Positions 1 to 11,900 of a stretch of 64,000 nucleotides of DNA are shown piece by piece. The translations under genes and the position numbers were made by a program. This DNA comes from Dromiciops gliroides. Lineage: Eukaryota; Chordata; Mammalia; Microbiotheria; Microbiotheriidae. The notes under the pieces are model-generated. The model was not told the origin of the DNA, searched no databases, and saw nothing but the letters and a program-made list of their open reading frames with translations. The stretch is from NCBI RefSeq assembly GCF_019393635.1, contig NC_057867.1, positions 50,292,143 through 50,356,142 on the forward strand, written 5' to 3'. How positions within the stretch are numbered: position 1 is the first letter of the stretch; every line of letters begins with the position of its first letter.

Positions 1-1190
1 TGTCAAACTTCAACTTGGCCCTCACCACTGCTCAGCAGTCCATGATTGTCTCTTGTGTCCTCCCCACAGTGCTGTTCCAGACCTTCTCCTCTCTTCTCAA
101 GCCCCTAAGTCCCCCTCCTTCCCACCCCCTCACTTCCAGCAGATGATCTTGCCTCCTACTCTACGGAAAAGATTGAGACCATCTCGTGATGGGGCGTGGG
201 GCCCTGTCTGTACATCTCTAGTCTCAGAGGAAATGATTTCTCTTTCCTAATGCTGGCCCTCTCTCCACCTATGCTCAAGATTCTATCCCTTCCCATTTCC
301 TGACGGACCTTAGTGTTAGCCTTTCTCTCCCTCTCCGTTGGATTCAGACATTTTGCTTTCAAACATATACCTGTCTCTTAAAACTTAAGGAAAACTAAAA
401 ACCTTCAATGACCCCACTGATCCTATTAGTTACCATTTTCTTTTCTCCTTTCTTTTACTGTCACATTTCTAGAGCAAGTAGGATATATCTCCTACTGTCC
501 ATTTCCATACTCCCTTTTGCTAACTATCAGGCTTCTACTCCACCACTTTACTGAGGGTTCTCTAAGGTCACCACCACCAGTCTCCTTCCAGCCTAACCCC
601 CAAACCTTCACTGAATCAGAATTCCCAGTTCTCATTTCCTTTGGCCCTTTTCTGCTGTATTTGATAAAGGCTGGCCTTCCTTATCTCTTGTGACACTGCC
701 CTATCTCAGTTCCTATAGAATCAATTATAAGTTCCTTGAGTTCGGGGACTATTTTCATTTGTATCATTGCATCCCTAGCCTCAAGTACACAGTAGACACT
801 TAATGAATACTTTTTGAATTGAAATTCGCCTCCTCACCTCTCTTTGTTTCTTTCCATGGTGGCTCCTCTACCTGTTCCCTACTTGGGGCAGGGATGCCTC
901 CTTCCTGGAAAAAGCTTAGTCTTTAGTTCTTTCTACACCTTCTTCCCTGAGCTCCTCTTCTTTCCTAGGCTTTTAACTATCACCACTGTGTGATATCACC
1001 ACAATCCCAACTTTCTAACTCAAGCACTATCCTCTCACCTACATGGTATCATTGGAAAAATGCCAGAAACAGCCCTACACAAAAAATATCCTCCCCCACT
1101 GCTCCCTAGTGATACATTCCCCTGTCAAGTATTGCCCTCTCCCTTTTTGGGAAAAAAAAATGCAAAGATCTCTGTAAGGAAAAACATATT
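1..1190 (+). repeat. Old L2-type LINE fragments
   Basis: Pyrimidine-rich L2-like sequence. The stretch at 715-825 matches the L2 3' end pattern (aagttccttgagttcgggga, then tcaagtacacagtagacact and a tttgaattgaa end). No open reading frame survives. The rest of the interval is too diverged to place exactly. Confidence 0.55.
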
Positions 1191-1651
1191 GGGTTTATGA
1201 CGCCATAATGTCAATGAAATTGATCAGATACATTCTTTCCTCCACTGATGAGGGAGACAATGTAGTTGAAAGGGAGGTGTAGAGAAGGCCATAGGGTAGA
1301 AGGCTAAGGGTACCACAGGTAGACATTTTTTACTTCACAGTGTCACCTAGGGATCACCTTGGTCTTTCCTGCTCCCTACTTGCCCCACACTGTCCACTGG
1401 TTTGAAAGTGGAGTCTTGATTACAAGGGCCCTGTGTCCTTTCTTTGTGTCCCTCAAAGTAACTGGCATGCAGCTATGTAGACAGTAAGCTCTTCAGAGTT
1501 ATAGACAAATATGGAGAAGAACTTTTTACAGCCATAATGTCAAAAGCTCTGGGTGTAAACCAGAAGGAAGCTAAGAGAACCTTATTCACTCTCAGAATGA
1601 ATGACTAAAGTACACCTGAGAACTTCAATGGCACCAAACGTGAAGGATCAT

Positions 1652-2020
1652 TGATTTAGAAATAGAAGATACCTTGGGGATTATCTTGTTCAACCCCCTC
1701 ATTTGACAGATGGGAAAAATGAGGTCCAGATGAAAGATGGCACATAGGAAAGAGCAACAGCCTGGAATCAGAGGATCCAGGTTCAAATTCTGCCTTTGTT
1801 ACTTACTATCCATGTGGTCTTGGGCAAGTTACTTCAACTCACTGGGCCTCAGTTTCTTCAAATTAAGTAGTTTCTGAGGTCTCTTCCACCTCTACATCTG
1901 TGATCTTATGATCCTAAATCATCTCACTTCCCTGTACCTCAGTTTTTCTCATCTTTAAAATGAGGGAGTTGGGTAAGTTGGCTCTCGAGGTCCCTTCCAG
2001 TTCTACATCTATGATCCTTT
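1652..2020. repeat. MIR-class SINE fragments
   Basis: 1652-1730 matches the minus-strand MIR-type motif (atttgacagatgggaaaaat). 1735-1912 is a plus-strand MIR with tggtcttgggcaagttactt and cctcagtttcttc. 1915-2020 is a second plus-strand 3' part. Confidence 0.7.
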
Positions 2021-2204
2021 AAGTGATTTTCCCTCCAGTCATAGGGGAAGAGTCCTAGACTAACCCATAGCTAGTGAGCTCTTCCCATTGTGTTTATTCT
2101 GCTCCAATGATTAGAAAGTGGGCAAGGAGACAGAAATGTTGTTGAAGATGACAAAAGTTATTCAGGTAACAAAGGCAAACTGCTCCATGTAGGTCAAGTT
2201 TAGC

Positions 2205-2363
2205 TTTTTTTTGTTTTGTTTTGTTCTGGTGAGGCAATTGGGGTTAAGTGACTTGCCCAGGGTTACACAGCCAGTAAGTGTCAAATGCCTGAGACTGGAT
2301 TCGAACTCAGGTCCTCCAGAATCCAGGGCTGGTGCTCTATCCACTGTACCACCTAGCTGCCCC
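2205..2363 (-). repeat. WSINE1-type tRNA-derived SINE
   Basis: Complete minus-strand copy with T-rich tail first, then gttaagtgacttgcccaggg and cacctagctgcccc. Flanked by 11-bp target duplications (tcaagtttagc at 2194, tcaagtttaac at 2364). Confidence 0.92.
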
Positions 2364-2379
2364 TCAAGTTTAACTTTGA

Positions 2380-3585
2380 CTAAAGACCACCAAGGGCTAA
2401 GTAGAGATGTCCCTGAGCAATCTCCTGACATTGGGGAGCAATCTCATACTCGAATGGATCTGGGATCTCATTTGGCATCTCCATTAACAAAGATCATGGT
2501 CCTTCCATGTCTTTGGTAGACTGGATTAATTCTCTTTTTATCAATGGCTCTGGCCCTCCTCCAAAACATATCAACCTCCTGGACATATAGCCCATCATCA
2601 GGCTCATACCATGGAAATAAGACATCTCAAATGAGTGTTGCGCTGAGAGGATAGGAAAATGGTCTTGAGCAAATGGTCTTTTCACCCACAGCGAAGACAG
2701 TTTCTTCTTGATTTTTACCAAATTGCTGGGTTTTTCCAGAAAACTGGCATTCTGTTTTATATGTAAGGTGATTCAAGTAGACAACTTGAAAAGTTTGCAT
2801 TTGCTGTGCAGATTGGGTTAAAACTATATAAAAGGCAGATTGTTTGGCTTAAGACACTGGCCTTTCTTGCATTTGAGAAGAATTTGTAGATGAAGAAATT
2901 GCTTTATACAAAACAGCCTCCTCCACGACATTTCCCTTCCCACAGTCTCTTGCCAAACAGATTTTGTTGCTAGGTAAACATAAGCTACTAACAACTTATG
3001 TACCAATATATGTAGCAAATTGCAGCTGCACCCAAAGAAAAAAACCCACCCAAAAAAACAAAAAACAAATCACCCTCAAAACTTTAACTGCCTCATGAGA
3101 CAGATGGGAGATTTGTGTCCTGGCTGAAGAAAGAATGATGTTTTGATATATTGAGCATATTTCAAGGCTCTAAAGACATTTGCTTGCCTAATGAATGTTG
3201 TTCTTTCCATCCTTACATTGCAAAGTTGGACAGGAGGGTGGGAGAGCAAAGGATTGACATTGACAAGACTCAAGAGTAGAAATGACTAGTTTTAAATTTT
3301 GTTTAAATATATGACAAGAACTGAAAGAAAAACAGAACAGCTCATAAATGTATACCTGTGAATTGGCATCTGGGTTTGAGTTTCTCGTTCTTTAATTAAG
3401 ACAAGCCACATCCACTCTGCCTTTTCAAGTACTCTCACTATCTTGTAAAAAGCTGGTCATGGTCCTGGGCATGATTTAGAGGGTCTGATCTTCTCTGAGC
3501 TCTAGAATTCAAGAAAGGTGCTTTAGCTATCCAAATGTCATATATAGGATTCAACGTTGGAGGCACCTGCATACTAATATTTCTC
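2380..3585. other. Intergenic stretch without recognised feature
   Basis: Unique-looking AT-rich DNA between two SINEs. The short open frames have no recognised similarity and no coding signature. I see nothing further here. Confidence 0.4.
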
Positions 3586-3738
3586 TTTTTCTTTTTTTTT
3601 TTTTTCTGGGCAATGGGAGTTAAGTGACTTGCCCAGGGTCACACAGCTAGTAAGTGTCAAGTGTCCAAGGCCGGATTTGAACTCAGGTACTCCTGAGTCC
3701 AGGGCCGGTGCTTTACCACTGCGCCACTTAGCTGCCCC
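3586..3738 (-). repeat. WSINE1-type SINE
   Basis: Full-length minus-strand copy with perfect 12-bp target duplications ctaatatttctc at 3574-3585 and 3739-3750, so a relatively recent L1-style insertion. Confidence 0.93.
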
Positions 3739-3904
3739 CTAATATTTCTCACCCTACCAGCTTTTCTGTTTTGTTTAACATGCAACTGGTTCACTCTCCT
3801 GCTTTGACGGGCCATACCAGATCCTGGCAGACAGGTCAGCTGTACTCAGATCCACATGGAAATCTATAGATACTCTCAAAAGGGTTCCCTTGTTCATCAA
3901 CTAT

Positions 3905-4135
3905 TGCTGTTGTTGATTCATTCCCAACTCTTCGTGACCCCATTTGGGGTTTTCTTGGCAAAGATATTAGAGTGCTTTACCATTTCCTTCTCCAACTTTC
4001 TTTACAGATGAGGAAACTGAGGTAAACAGGGTTAAGTGACTTGCTCAGGGTTACACAGCTAGTGTCAGGCTAGATTTGAACTCAGGAAGATGAGTATTCC
4101 AGTGCTCTATCAACTGCACCACCCATCTGGTCCTC
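3905..4135 (-). repeat. Mar1-like SINE with RTE-type tail
   Basis: The SINE core (gttaagtgacttgctcaggg) is joined to aactcttcgtgaccccattt, a tail resembling RTE/BovB 3' ends. That fits the marsupial Mar1 (tRNA-RTE) group. Confidence 0.7.
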
Positions 4136-4679
4136 CATCAACAATTAGAATCCATGATTCCCAATTCATTAAATAATAATTTATTAATTTATATAAACTA
4201 GGAATCCTCTCTCCATCCTTTTTTTTTTTAAAACATGCTCCCCAAGGTTTGATTTCCCCAAGTGTTTGATGGTCCTGATCCAATTTGAAAGTTCCTAAGG
4301 TTCCATTTTCTTCTGCAGAATTGCTGTTAATATGAGTAGTCTGATATTCTACAGCGCCGAAAGTATCAGTTCTATTTTATTGATGAGGATCCAAGAGGGG
4401 AAAGGACTCACCTCGAGTTATACAGACAGTAAATGTAGGAGATGTCTTTGGATTCCAAGGCTGAGGCTCCTTCAGGTATTACGTGTCTGATGCCTCCCTG
4501 GCGATGCAGTACATAGTTTAATTTACTAATTCAAATCCCTTTTGAAGTGGACAAGTGTTTAAGCACCCAAGCTGCTTTGCAGTCAGTTCTTTTAAGTAAG
4601 CTACAACTGAGAAGTACCATCTATGTTCAGGTTACATTCAATAAGAGTTTAAGGCCTTGTGAGGTCTATCGCTACCTAC

Positions 4680-4810
4680 TAATCATATTTATAATAATGA
4701 ATAATTTCTACAGTGCTTTACATGTATTATTTCATATGATACAACAACCTTGTGAGATTAAGTGCTACAAATATTTTGATGCCAATGTTACAGATGCCAC
4801 TGAAAGGGGT
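4680..4810 (-). repeat. MIR fragment
   Basis: Diverged minus-strand MIR core and tail: cagtgctttacatgtattat, then acaacaaccttgtgagatta. Confidence 0.6.
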
Positions 4811-5228
4811 TTGGCATTCTGCCAAAGGTTAACACCCCAGTATCCCAAAAGTCTTAGTGCAACTTTAACTATTATCAGAGGTAATATTTGAACCCTGGTC
4901 TGTCCTGTTTCCAATTCTCTTGCTATTTTCACCATTTCCAGTTTGCAATGGCTAGTTTTAAATATTATGTTTAAAGAGATCATGTGTGTGTTGTGCACAT
5001 ACACACACAGAAACCCCAGAATTAAAAAACAGTCATTTCAGCTCTTTTGGGCCAGTCTTTTACAGAGCAGTTGAGTTTCAAGTCAGCATTGGTGGAAGGA
5101 GCTTTCACATCAAGAGATCAAGAAATCTGGGTGAAAAGCAAAAGAATATAGCAACAGCAGACTCAAACTCAGCACTGATCCCATGCTTGATTTTGAAAGT
5201 ACAATATCTTTCAAATGAGTGACATTTC

Positions 5229-6166
5229 TTTTTTTTTAATTAATAAAGTATTTTATTTTTTTCTGTTACATGTAAAGATAGTTCTCAACTTTTGTTTATA
5301 CAAGCTTTACAATTTCAGATTTTTCTCCCTCCCTCCCCTAGACAGGTAATCTGATATAGGTTTATATATATATATAATATGCATATATATACACATAATA
5401 ACATTAATCCTATTTCTGCATTAGTCATTTCATAAGAGAAAAAATCAGAGCAATGATGAAAAACCTCAAAATAGAAAAAAACCAACAGCACCAAAACCAA
5501 AAGAAATAGTATGGTTCATTCAGCATCTATACTCCGCAGTTCTTTTTTTTTCTTTTTCTTGGATTTGGAGATCCTCTTCTATCATGAGTTCCCTGGAACT
5601 CTTCTGTACCATTGCATTGGTGAGAAGAATCTAGTCCATCACAGTAGATCAACACTCAATGTTGATGATACTGTGTACAATGTTCTTCTGGTTCTGCTCA
5701 TCTCACTCATCATCAGCTCCCGCCAGACCCTCCAGGTTTCTCTGAACTCCTCCTGCTCATCATTTCTTACAGCACAATAGTATTCCATTGTATTCATATA
5801 CCACAACTTGTCCAGCCATTCCCCAATTGATGGGCACCCCCTCAACTTCCAATTCCTTGCCACCACATAAAGAGCAGCTATAAATATTTTTGTACATGTG
5901 GGTCCCTCTCCCCTTTCCATGATCTCTTTGGGAAAAAGACCCCAAAGTGGTATTGCTGGGTCAAAGGGTATGCACAGCTTTATCGCCCTTTGGGCATAAT
6001 TCCAAATTGCTCTCCAGAATGGGTAGATCAGTTCACAGCTCCACCAACAATGCATTAGTGTTCCAATTTTCCCACAGCTTCTCCAACATTTATTATTTTC
6101 CTTTTTTTGTCATTTTAGCCAATCTGATAGGTGTCAGGTGGTACCTCAGAGTTGTTTTAATTTGCA
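5229..6166 (-). mobile_element. 5'-truncated L1 with ORF2 C-terminus
   Basis: The minus strand encodes the end of the LINE-1 ORF2 protein, a 138-codon open stretch at 5639-6055 that includes IPFDPAIPLWGLFPKE and NTMEYYCAVRNDEQEEFRET. A 3' UTR and poly(A) (plus-strand T run at 5229) follow. Perfect 18-bp target duplications flank it (5211-5228 and 6167-6184). The frame has no reverse transcriptase or endonuclease, so the element is dead on arrival. Confidence 0.93.
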
Positions 6167-6623
6167 TCAAATGAGTGACATTTCAAAGTATTTTCTAAGC
6201 TAATCTATAAGCTCTCACTGCATAGGGATATGGTACCAATAGCCTATTAAGTGACTACCTGGGAAATTGTGGTTTTGTGCATGTACAAAAATTAAGTAAC
6301 ATGTTCAAATTCTGATATAAAACAATATACTTGGGAGTAAAATGCTGGGAAAAAAAATAGGTGTGAGCGAACACCACCTCAGGGAACTTTGCAGTAAGGG
6401 GAAAAGATATCTGCAGTCCTCAAGTTAAACAGAAAAAGGCATTCCAAACACTGGTTTGTTTGAAACTCATAACAGACGTTTTCCCCAGAGACTATGTTAT
6501 AAATGATGGCCAGGTTCCCCAGCTAGTGTGCACAAACCCGTTTAGTTCAGTGTGATCTTGGACAACTGCAAGGAAACGATTAAAAAAAAATCCCGCATCC
6601 TGTCACTACAAAAAATAAGGCTC

Positions 6624-6754
6624 AAGGGGGAGCTAGATAGTGCAATGGATAGAGTACTAGTGCTGGAATCAGGAGCACGAGTTCAAATTCAACCCCAGAC
6701 TAGCTGTGTGACCCTTGGCAAGTCACTTCACCCTGATTGCCTCAAAAAAAAAAA
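6624..6754 (+). repeat. Older WSINE/MIR-related SINE
   Basis: gggggagctagatagtgcaa start, ctagctgtgtgaccc core, A-rich tail. Diverged and without clear target duplication. Confidence 0.8.
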
Positions 6755-6825
6755 TCCCCTTAACCCTCACTCAAATTGAATGGTAATAATTTTATTCATC
6801 TTGAATGGGGGGCTTCAGTTCACCA

Positions 6826-7740
6826 AGTATTTATTTAGAATCTACTATATGCTAGGCATTGGAGATACATACAAAACTCCAAATGTTTCTGCCCTCAAAG
6901 AGCTTACACTTCACTTGGTGGAAATAACATGTATCCAGATTTGGAAATACATATGATATTCAAAATAATTGGGCCAGGGGGAGTATCAGAGGTCCAGGAG
7001 GTGCCACCACTTGGTTTGAACTTTGAATGGAGGTGGGGATTCCAAGAGATAGAGCTGAGGAGGGTGAGAGAGAGCATTCAGGGCTTGGGGGGATAGCTAG
7101 TGGAATACCACAGAGGTAAGAAGGCCAGGCTGGCTAGAATGCAGAGTGCTTGTGGGGAATCATCATGATAATATTTATATAGCACTTTCAGTTTTACAAA
7201 GTAAATTTTATTATCTCATTTGATTCTCACCAGGTAAGTACTATCTTTATCCCCATTTTCCAAATGAGGAAACTGAGGTTCAGAGAGGTTAAATGACTTC
7301 CCCATTGATATATAGCAAATAAAGAAGGAAACATTTATTAAATGCCTATGTGCTGGATGCTGTGCTAAGCACTTTACAAATATCTCATTTGAGCCTCACA
7401 ACAACCCTGGGAGGTGGGTGTAAGATGATCCCCATTTTATAGATGAGAAAACTGAGGCAGGCAGAGGTGAAGTGACTTATACAGGGTCACACAGCTAGTT
7501 AAGTGTCTGAGGTTAGATTTAAACTTGGATCTTTCTGTCTCTAGGACTGATGCTCTATGTACTGTCCTACCTAACTGTCTCTTATTCTCATTTTACTGAA
7601 GAACCTGACAAGTTAACAAGTTTGCTCAGGGTCACTCACAGACCACTAAGTATCTGAGGCAGGATTTGAACATTCTTTTTTCTTATTTTTGAACATTCTT
7701 ATTCTTGCTCTCTTACCCACCACACCACCTAGCTTTCCGA
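6826..7740 (-). repeat. L2 3' fragment and three MIR fragments
   Basis: 6826-7135 reads as the complement of an L2 3' end (tactatatgctaggcattgg, then ctcaaagagcttacact). 7155-7315, 7318-7590 and 7600-7740 are minus-strand MIRs with gaggaaactgaggttcagag and cagggtcacacagctagtt-type motifs. Confidence 0.7.
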
Positions 7741-7890
7741 ACATCTGCAAATTTAATGAGCTTATCATTTATGCCTTTATCCAAGCCACTGATAAAAATT
7801 TCAAATGGTACAGGGGCAAGTACCCATTCCTGGGGGGATTCAAAGAGATACTAACAAGTTGCTTTAGAGCCATTAACAAGTACTCTTTTA

Positions 7891-8042
7891 TTTTATTTTA
7901 TTTTTTGCTGGGCAATGAGCTGTGTGACTTGCCCAGAGTCACACAGCTAGTAAGTGTCAAGTTTCTGAGGCTGGATATGACCTCAGGTCCTCCTGAATCT
8001 AGGGCCAGTGCTTTATCCACTGCCCCCTGCCCCCTGCCCCCT
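7891..8042 (-). repeat. WSINE1-type SINE with internal micro-duplication
   Basis: Perfect 15-bp target duplications acaagtactctttta at 7876-7890 and 8043-8057. The 5' end has tgccccc repeated three times in place of the usual cacctagctgcccc, a replication slip after or during insertion. Confidence 0.9.
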
Positions 8043-8129
8043 ACAAGTACTCTTTTAATCCAGCCAACCAATTCCAACTCCATTTAATTGTTCTGTGGTC
8101 TAGCCCTCATCTCTCCAACTTTTCTATAT

Positions 8130-8280
8130 CAATAATACAATGGAAATAATAATGGATTTGAAGCAAGAGGACTTGGGTTCAAATTGTGACTCTCCTGTTT
8201 TGACCTTCCTTGAGCTTCAGTCTTCTCATCTGTAAAATTAGGGGGTTAAACTAGATTACCACTAAGTCTCTGATCTTAGG
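8130..8280 (+). repeat. MIR fragment
   Basis: Diverged plus-strand MIR: ggacttgggttcaaattgtg and cttctcatctgtaaaatta. Confidence 0.6.
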
Positions 8281-8309
8281 ACACTATAAAATGATTTGCT
8301 CAAATGTTG

Positions 8310-9045
8310 GTGAAATGTATTACCCTGACCTACCAGTTTACTACCTCTATGAAAAAAGGAACTAAGGTTCAGTTGTCACGATCTGCAGTCATGCTGGCTC
8401 ATTGCATTTCTTCATTGCTTCCTTTTCTACATAGTCACTAGCTTTCTGTTTCATGATCTAGTCCCATTTTCCAAGGAATCAACTTTGAGCTCACAGGCAT
8501 GTAAGTTTGCACTCCATTGTCTCCCCTTTATTGGAAACTGGATGACATTTGTCCTCCATTCTGGCAGCATTTCTGCAGGGTCTTTCAATATCCAAGGATG
8601 TAGTTCATCTGGGCCAAGAGACTTGAATTCATCGAGGGCAGAACTAGGGATTTTCTTATTATCTCTACTTATTTTGAGTACTGACTCTGTTTGCCTTTTT
8701 GTTTTATTTCCTGTTCAAAGAGCTTTCTCCTTGGCAGAGAAAACAAGCAAAATGAGACATCGTTGCCTGCTCTCTGTTGGCAGTTAGCTCATTCACCCCC
8801 ACAGATGGTCCTTCAATTTATTTATTTTTGGATCCTTCTCTTTTTCCCAACAGAAGAGACAGGCACTGGACCACTGATTCCATCGATTATAGGTAACTCC
8901 CTGGTGAGGAAATTCCCTTTACCAATGCAGGTTGGCACCTTTTCTGCAATTTATAGTCATAGAGTTGCCCAGAGGATTGAGAGGTTAAGTATCTGGTGCT
9001 TAGCACAATGCCTGACAAATAATAAATGTTTATTGAATTGAATTG
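8310..9045. other. Unclassified old repeat, MIR-like piece and L2 3' end
   Basis: 8310-8820 may be a minus-strand L3/CR1 piece but this is uncertain. 8860-8985 matches a MIR-type family seen again at 11.69 and 53.74 kb. 8990-9045 is a short L2 end (agcacaatgcctgacaaata). Confidence 0.35.
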
Positions 9046-9949
9046 ACCTGTCCACTTCCTGGCTCAGAGGCCAGCTCTGTCCACTTTACCATACCCCACT
9101 GTTGTCATCCTTGGGTCATTGTGAGCATTAGCACTCAACACTGTTTTATAGAATGATCTTATACTCATCCTTATTTCTTCCATTCCAGTCTCCCACTGAA
9201 AGGTGGCCAAACCCTTTACTTGTACTGTTTAAATCTGTCTTCTGGTGTCTGCTCTGGAAGTTTGTCCCACACTTATCTACCCCCATTCCTTCTTTCCTAC
9301 CTATATCAAAGGTGGAGGAGAGGGTATTATAGAAGGGGCTAGCCTTGACACAGAGCCTTAACCTCTTGTTCTGAAACTGGAGCAAAAATAGGGGGAAAAA
9401 TTTAATTGATAGGATTTGAAGTGTATTCATAGGAAGAGGGAGTTCCAGATGGATGATCCTAATTTTCTTGATAAAGTCACAGTCCTTTGATGAGAGGGAG
9501 GAGGAAGTTATGTTCTTGAAGCAGTGTAGGTTTCATTGGAAGTAAAGATATGGTAGATAGAATTTTCTGTTGATACCCAATGGGGATTCTAGGTACTTTA
9601 ACGGTTGATAGCACAAATTCTTCAGTCAATATAATTTCAAAACTTATTGCTTTCCTTTGTCTTGGTATTTATGCACTGAATCCCTAGCATCATTTTCACA
9701 CTTATCACCTGTGCTTGTTGTGAGTTCTATAAAAAGGTCTATGGGGAAAGGCAGAATGGAAATGGATTTCCCTCTAGCAGTTGGTCAAGAAGGGAAAAGG
9801 GGAATCAAGAAGTATTCCATTCATTCAACAGTAACAGATATTCAGTGGTGACCTGTCTCTGTGGGCTGAAGCTAAAGGAGCTTTCAGTCTAGCAAGTGAT
9901 AATATGTCCACAAATTAAAAGTGCAAAATGTGAATAGCATATACCATAA

Positions 9950-10195
9950 TAGTTAACATTTATATAGCACTGCTGTGCTGGGCACAGTGCTGAGTACTTT
10001 ACAATCATTATCTTATTTGATCCTTACTACAAACCTGCAAGGTAGGTGCTATTATTATTATCATTGTTTTTTACAGATGTGCAAAGTGAGGCAAACAGTG
10101 GTTAAGTGACTTGCCTGGGGTCTCACAGCTATTAAGTGTCTGAAGCTGGATCTGAACTCAGGTCTTCCTGACTCCAGGCCTGGTCCTCTAATGAG
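9950..10195 (-). repeat. Near full-length MIR
   Basis: Minus strand: gctgggcacagtgctgagta, gttaagtgacttgcctgggg and ctgaactcaggtcttcctga. Confidence 0.8.
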
Positions 10196-10199
10196 GGAG

Positions 10200-11230
10200 G
10201 AATCACTACTGTCTTGTTGGAGGAGGGTAAGTCAAAGCTTCATGGCAGAGGGTTTTTTTGAGTTGAGCAGGGTATCAATAGGTGATGTAGAGCCAATCCA
10301 AGGGACAGGGTGAACAAAGATGTAGAAGAGACTGCAGGACATGTTGGGATGATGTTGATGAGTGGTCCAGTTTTACTAGCATGTAGAGTATATGCAAATA
10401 AGATAAATTCAGTAGGGGAGCAGGGCAAGGAAGCACGTGCTTCCTAATTTAGCTAATGATTCTTGCTAACCAGGTACCAGCTCGTTTGTTTCTATGCTGC
10501 TAAAGAACTGCAAGTGCTATCAGCCCCTTCTCAGTTGTGGTTCAAAGCCCTAGCTGCTGTTATGTATGGGGGGGGCGGGGTGGGGTAGAAGCAGACAAAT
10601 GGGAAAATTTAGGCTAATGCTAGATTGCAGATAAGTTCATGAACCACTTAGGTGCCTACTGTGTACAAGGCAATGGGGGAGATAGATCTCAAGAGAAAAT
10701 GAAGCATAGTCCCTGCTTGTAGCCCATGCCATCAATCTAATAAGATGTACCCCCAAAAGTTGTATGGAACATATGATCTAATGGTGTCTGGAGGCGGGAT
10801 TAACACTGCTGTGAGCAGTTAGGAAGAATGGAGGTGTGGGGGAAGCAGGGCAGATGGCATGCGCCAAATCCTAGGAGCAAACAAAGGGGGTAGATGATGG
10901 GGACACTGATCCAATTTCCTTCAGCCAGTAGGTGGTGCTTGGTGGTGCAGGGCAACTTAGGGGTGAGGAAAGAGAAGGTAGTGTGCAATAAACCAACTGG
11001 ATACAAAGAACAATTCAGAACTTTATGAGCTGAGGAGTGTCTGAAATGTAGTAGTTTGATAATGCAACTTCTGTAAACCCAAAAGGGAATATTGTCAAAG
11101 CTAACTGTGAATTACACAAAAGAACTATCAGGAATACAAAAGGAGGTGAATTAAGGCTCTGCCTGCAGTACAGGGCACAGGCTATGGCAGCAAAGTCAAG
11201 AGTCACCAGTGACAAAAGAGACAGCCAGGC
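10200..11230 (-). repeat. Degraded L2 fragments in the intergenic region
   Basis: L2-like purine-rich blocks (for example gtgcctactgtgtacaaggc at about 10650 and ggaggtgtgggggaagcagg at about 10830). Boundaries are unclear. A C/G-rich run lies at 10570-10585. Confidence 0.45.
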
Positions 11231-11630
11231 TTTTTTTTTTTTTTTTGAAGAAAATACAAAGTTTTATGCATGTGTTCACATTGTATGAGATTTTCATTCT
11301 AATGTTTACAAAGGCCAACATTTCACAGAAAACTTTCCATCACTCCTGAAACAGTAATCATGAAGTACATCACTTCTACAAGTCAAGCAGACGAACCCAT
11401 CTGATGGCCACAAGGGAGACGCTGGGCCTCCCTTCCCTTGTCCATGTTGCCAAACAGAGACACTGAGAAGAGGGCGGGAGAGTGTAATGGGGATAAATGA
11501 CAATCTCTACATCACATCAGAACAGATAGGATTTTTCAAATGGCAGAGTGAACTTTTTATGGAAATAAAGGGACACTGTCAACAAACTTCATTTGCTAGA
11601 CCGTCAGCAAAGTTCATTAGTTAACTGACC

Positions 11631-11636
11631 TTTATT
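11631..11636 (-). terminator. Candidate poly(A) signal AATAAA of PABIR2
   Basis: The plus strand reads TTTATT, so the minus strand reads AATAAA. GTTTGTTGACAGTGTC lies about 40 nt downstream and resembles a GU-rich downstream element. It is the only canonical hexamer I found between the stop codon and 11.25 kb. Confidence 0.4.
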
Positions 11637-11689
11637 TGGAATTGATTTCAAACAGATCACTATGTGTGATCATTTAACCCCCCCCCTTT

Positions 11690-11900
11690 TGGTCCAGACC
11701 CATGATTTCATTGGTATAGGGCACTCCATATGCTGAATGAAGATCAGCACCTCATGTGGAACAGAACCCCAGAGTGGCCTGGGGCCTTGAGAGATTAAGT
11801 GACTTGTCTGTGGTCACACAGCTAGTATGTGTTAGAGGTAGATCGTAAACTCAGGTTTTCCTGACTCTAACATATAACTCCTAACACCAAGCTGCTGTTG
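11690..11900 (-). repeat. MIR-class SINE
   Basis: gatttcattggtataggg start, gattaagtgacttgtctgtg and tcacacagctagtatgtgt core. It lies in the probable PABIR2 3' UTR near its candidate end. Confidence 0.65.

Noticed and set aside
5639..6055. 138-codon frame as a host gene
   Set aside because: It is the C-terminal remnant of L1 ORF2 in a 5'-truncated insertion.
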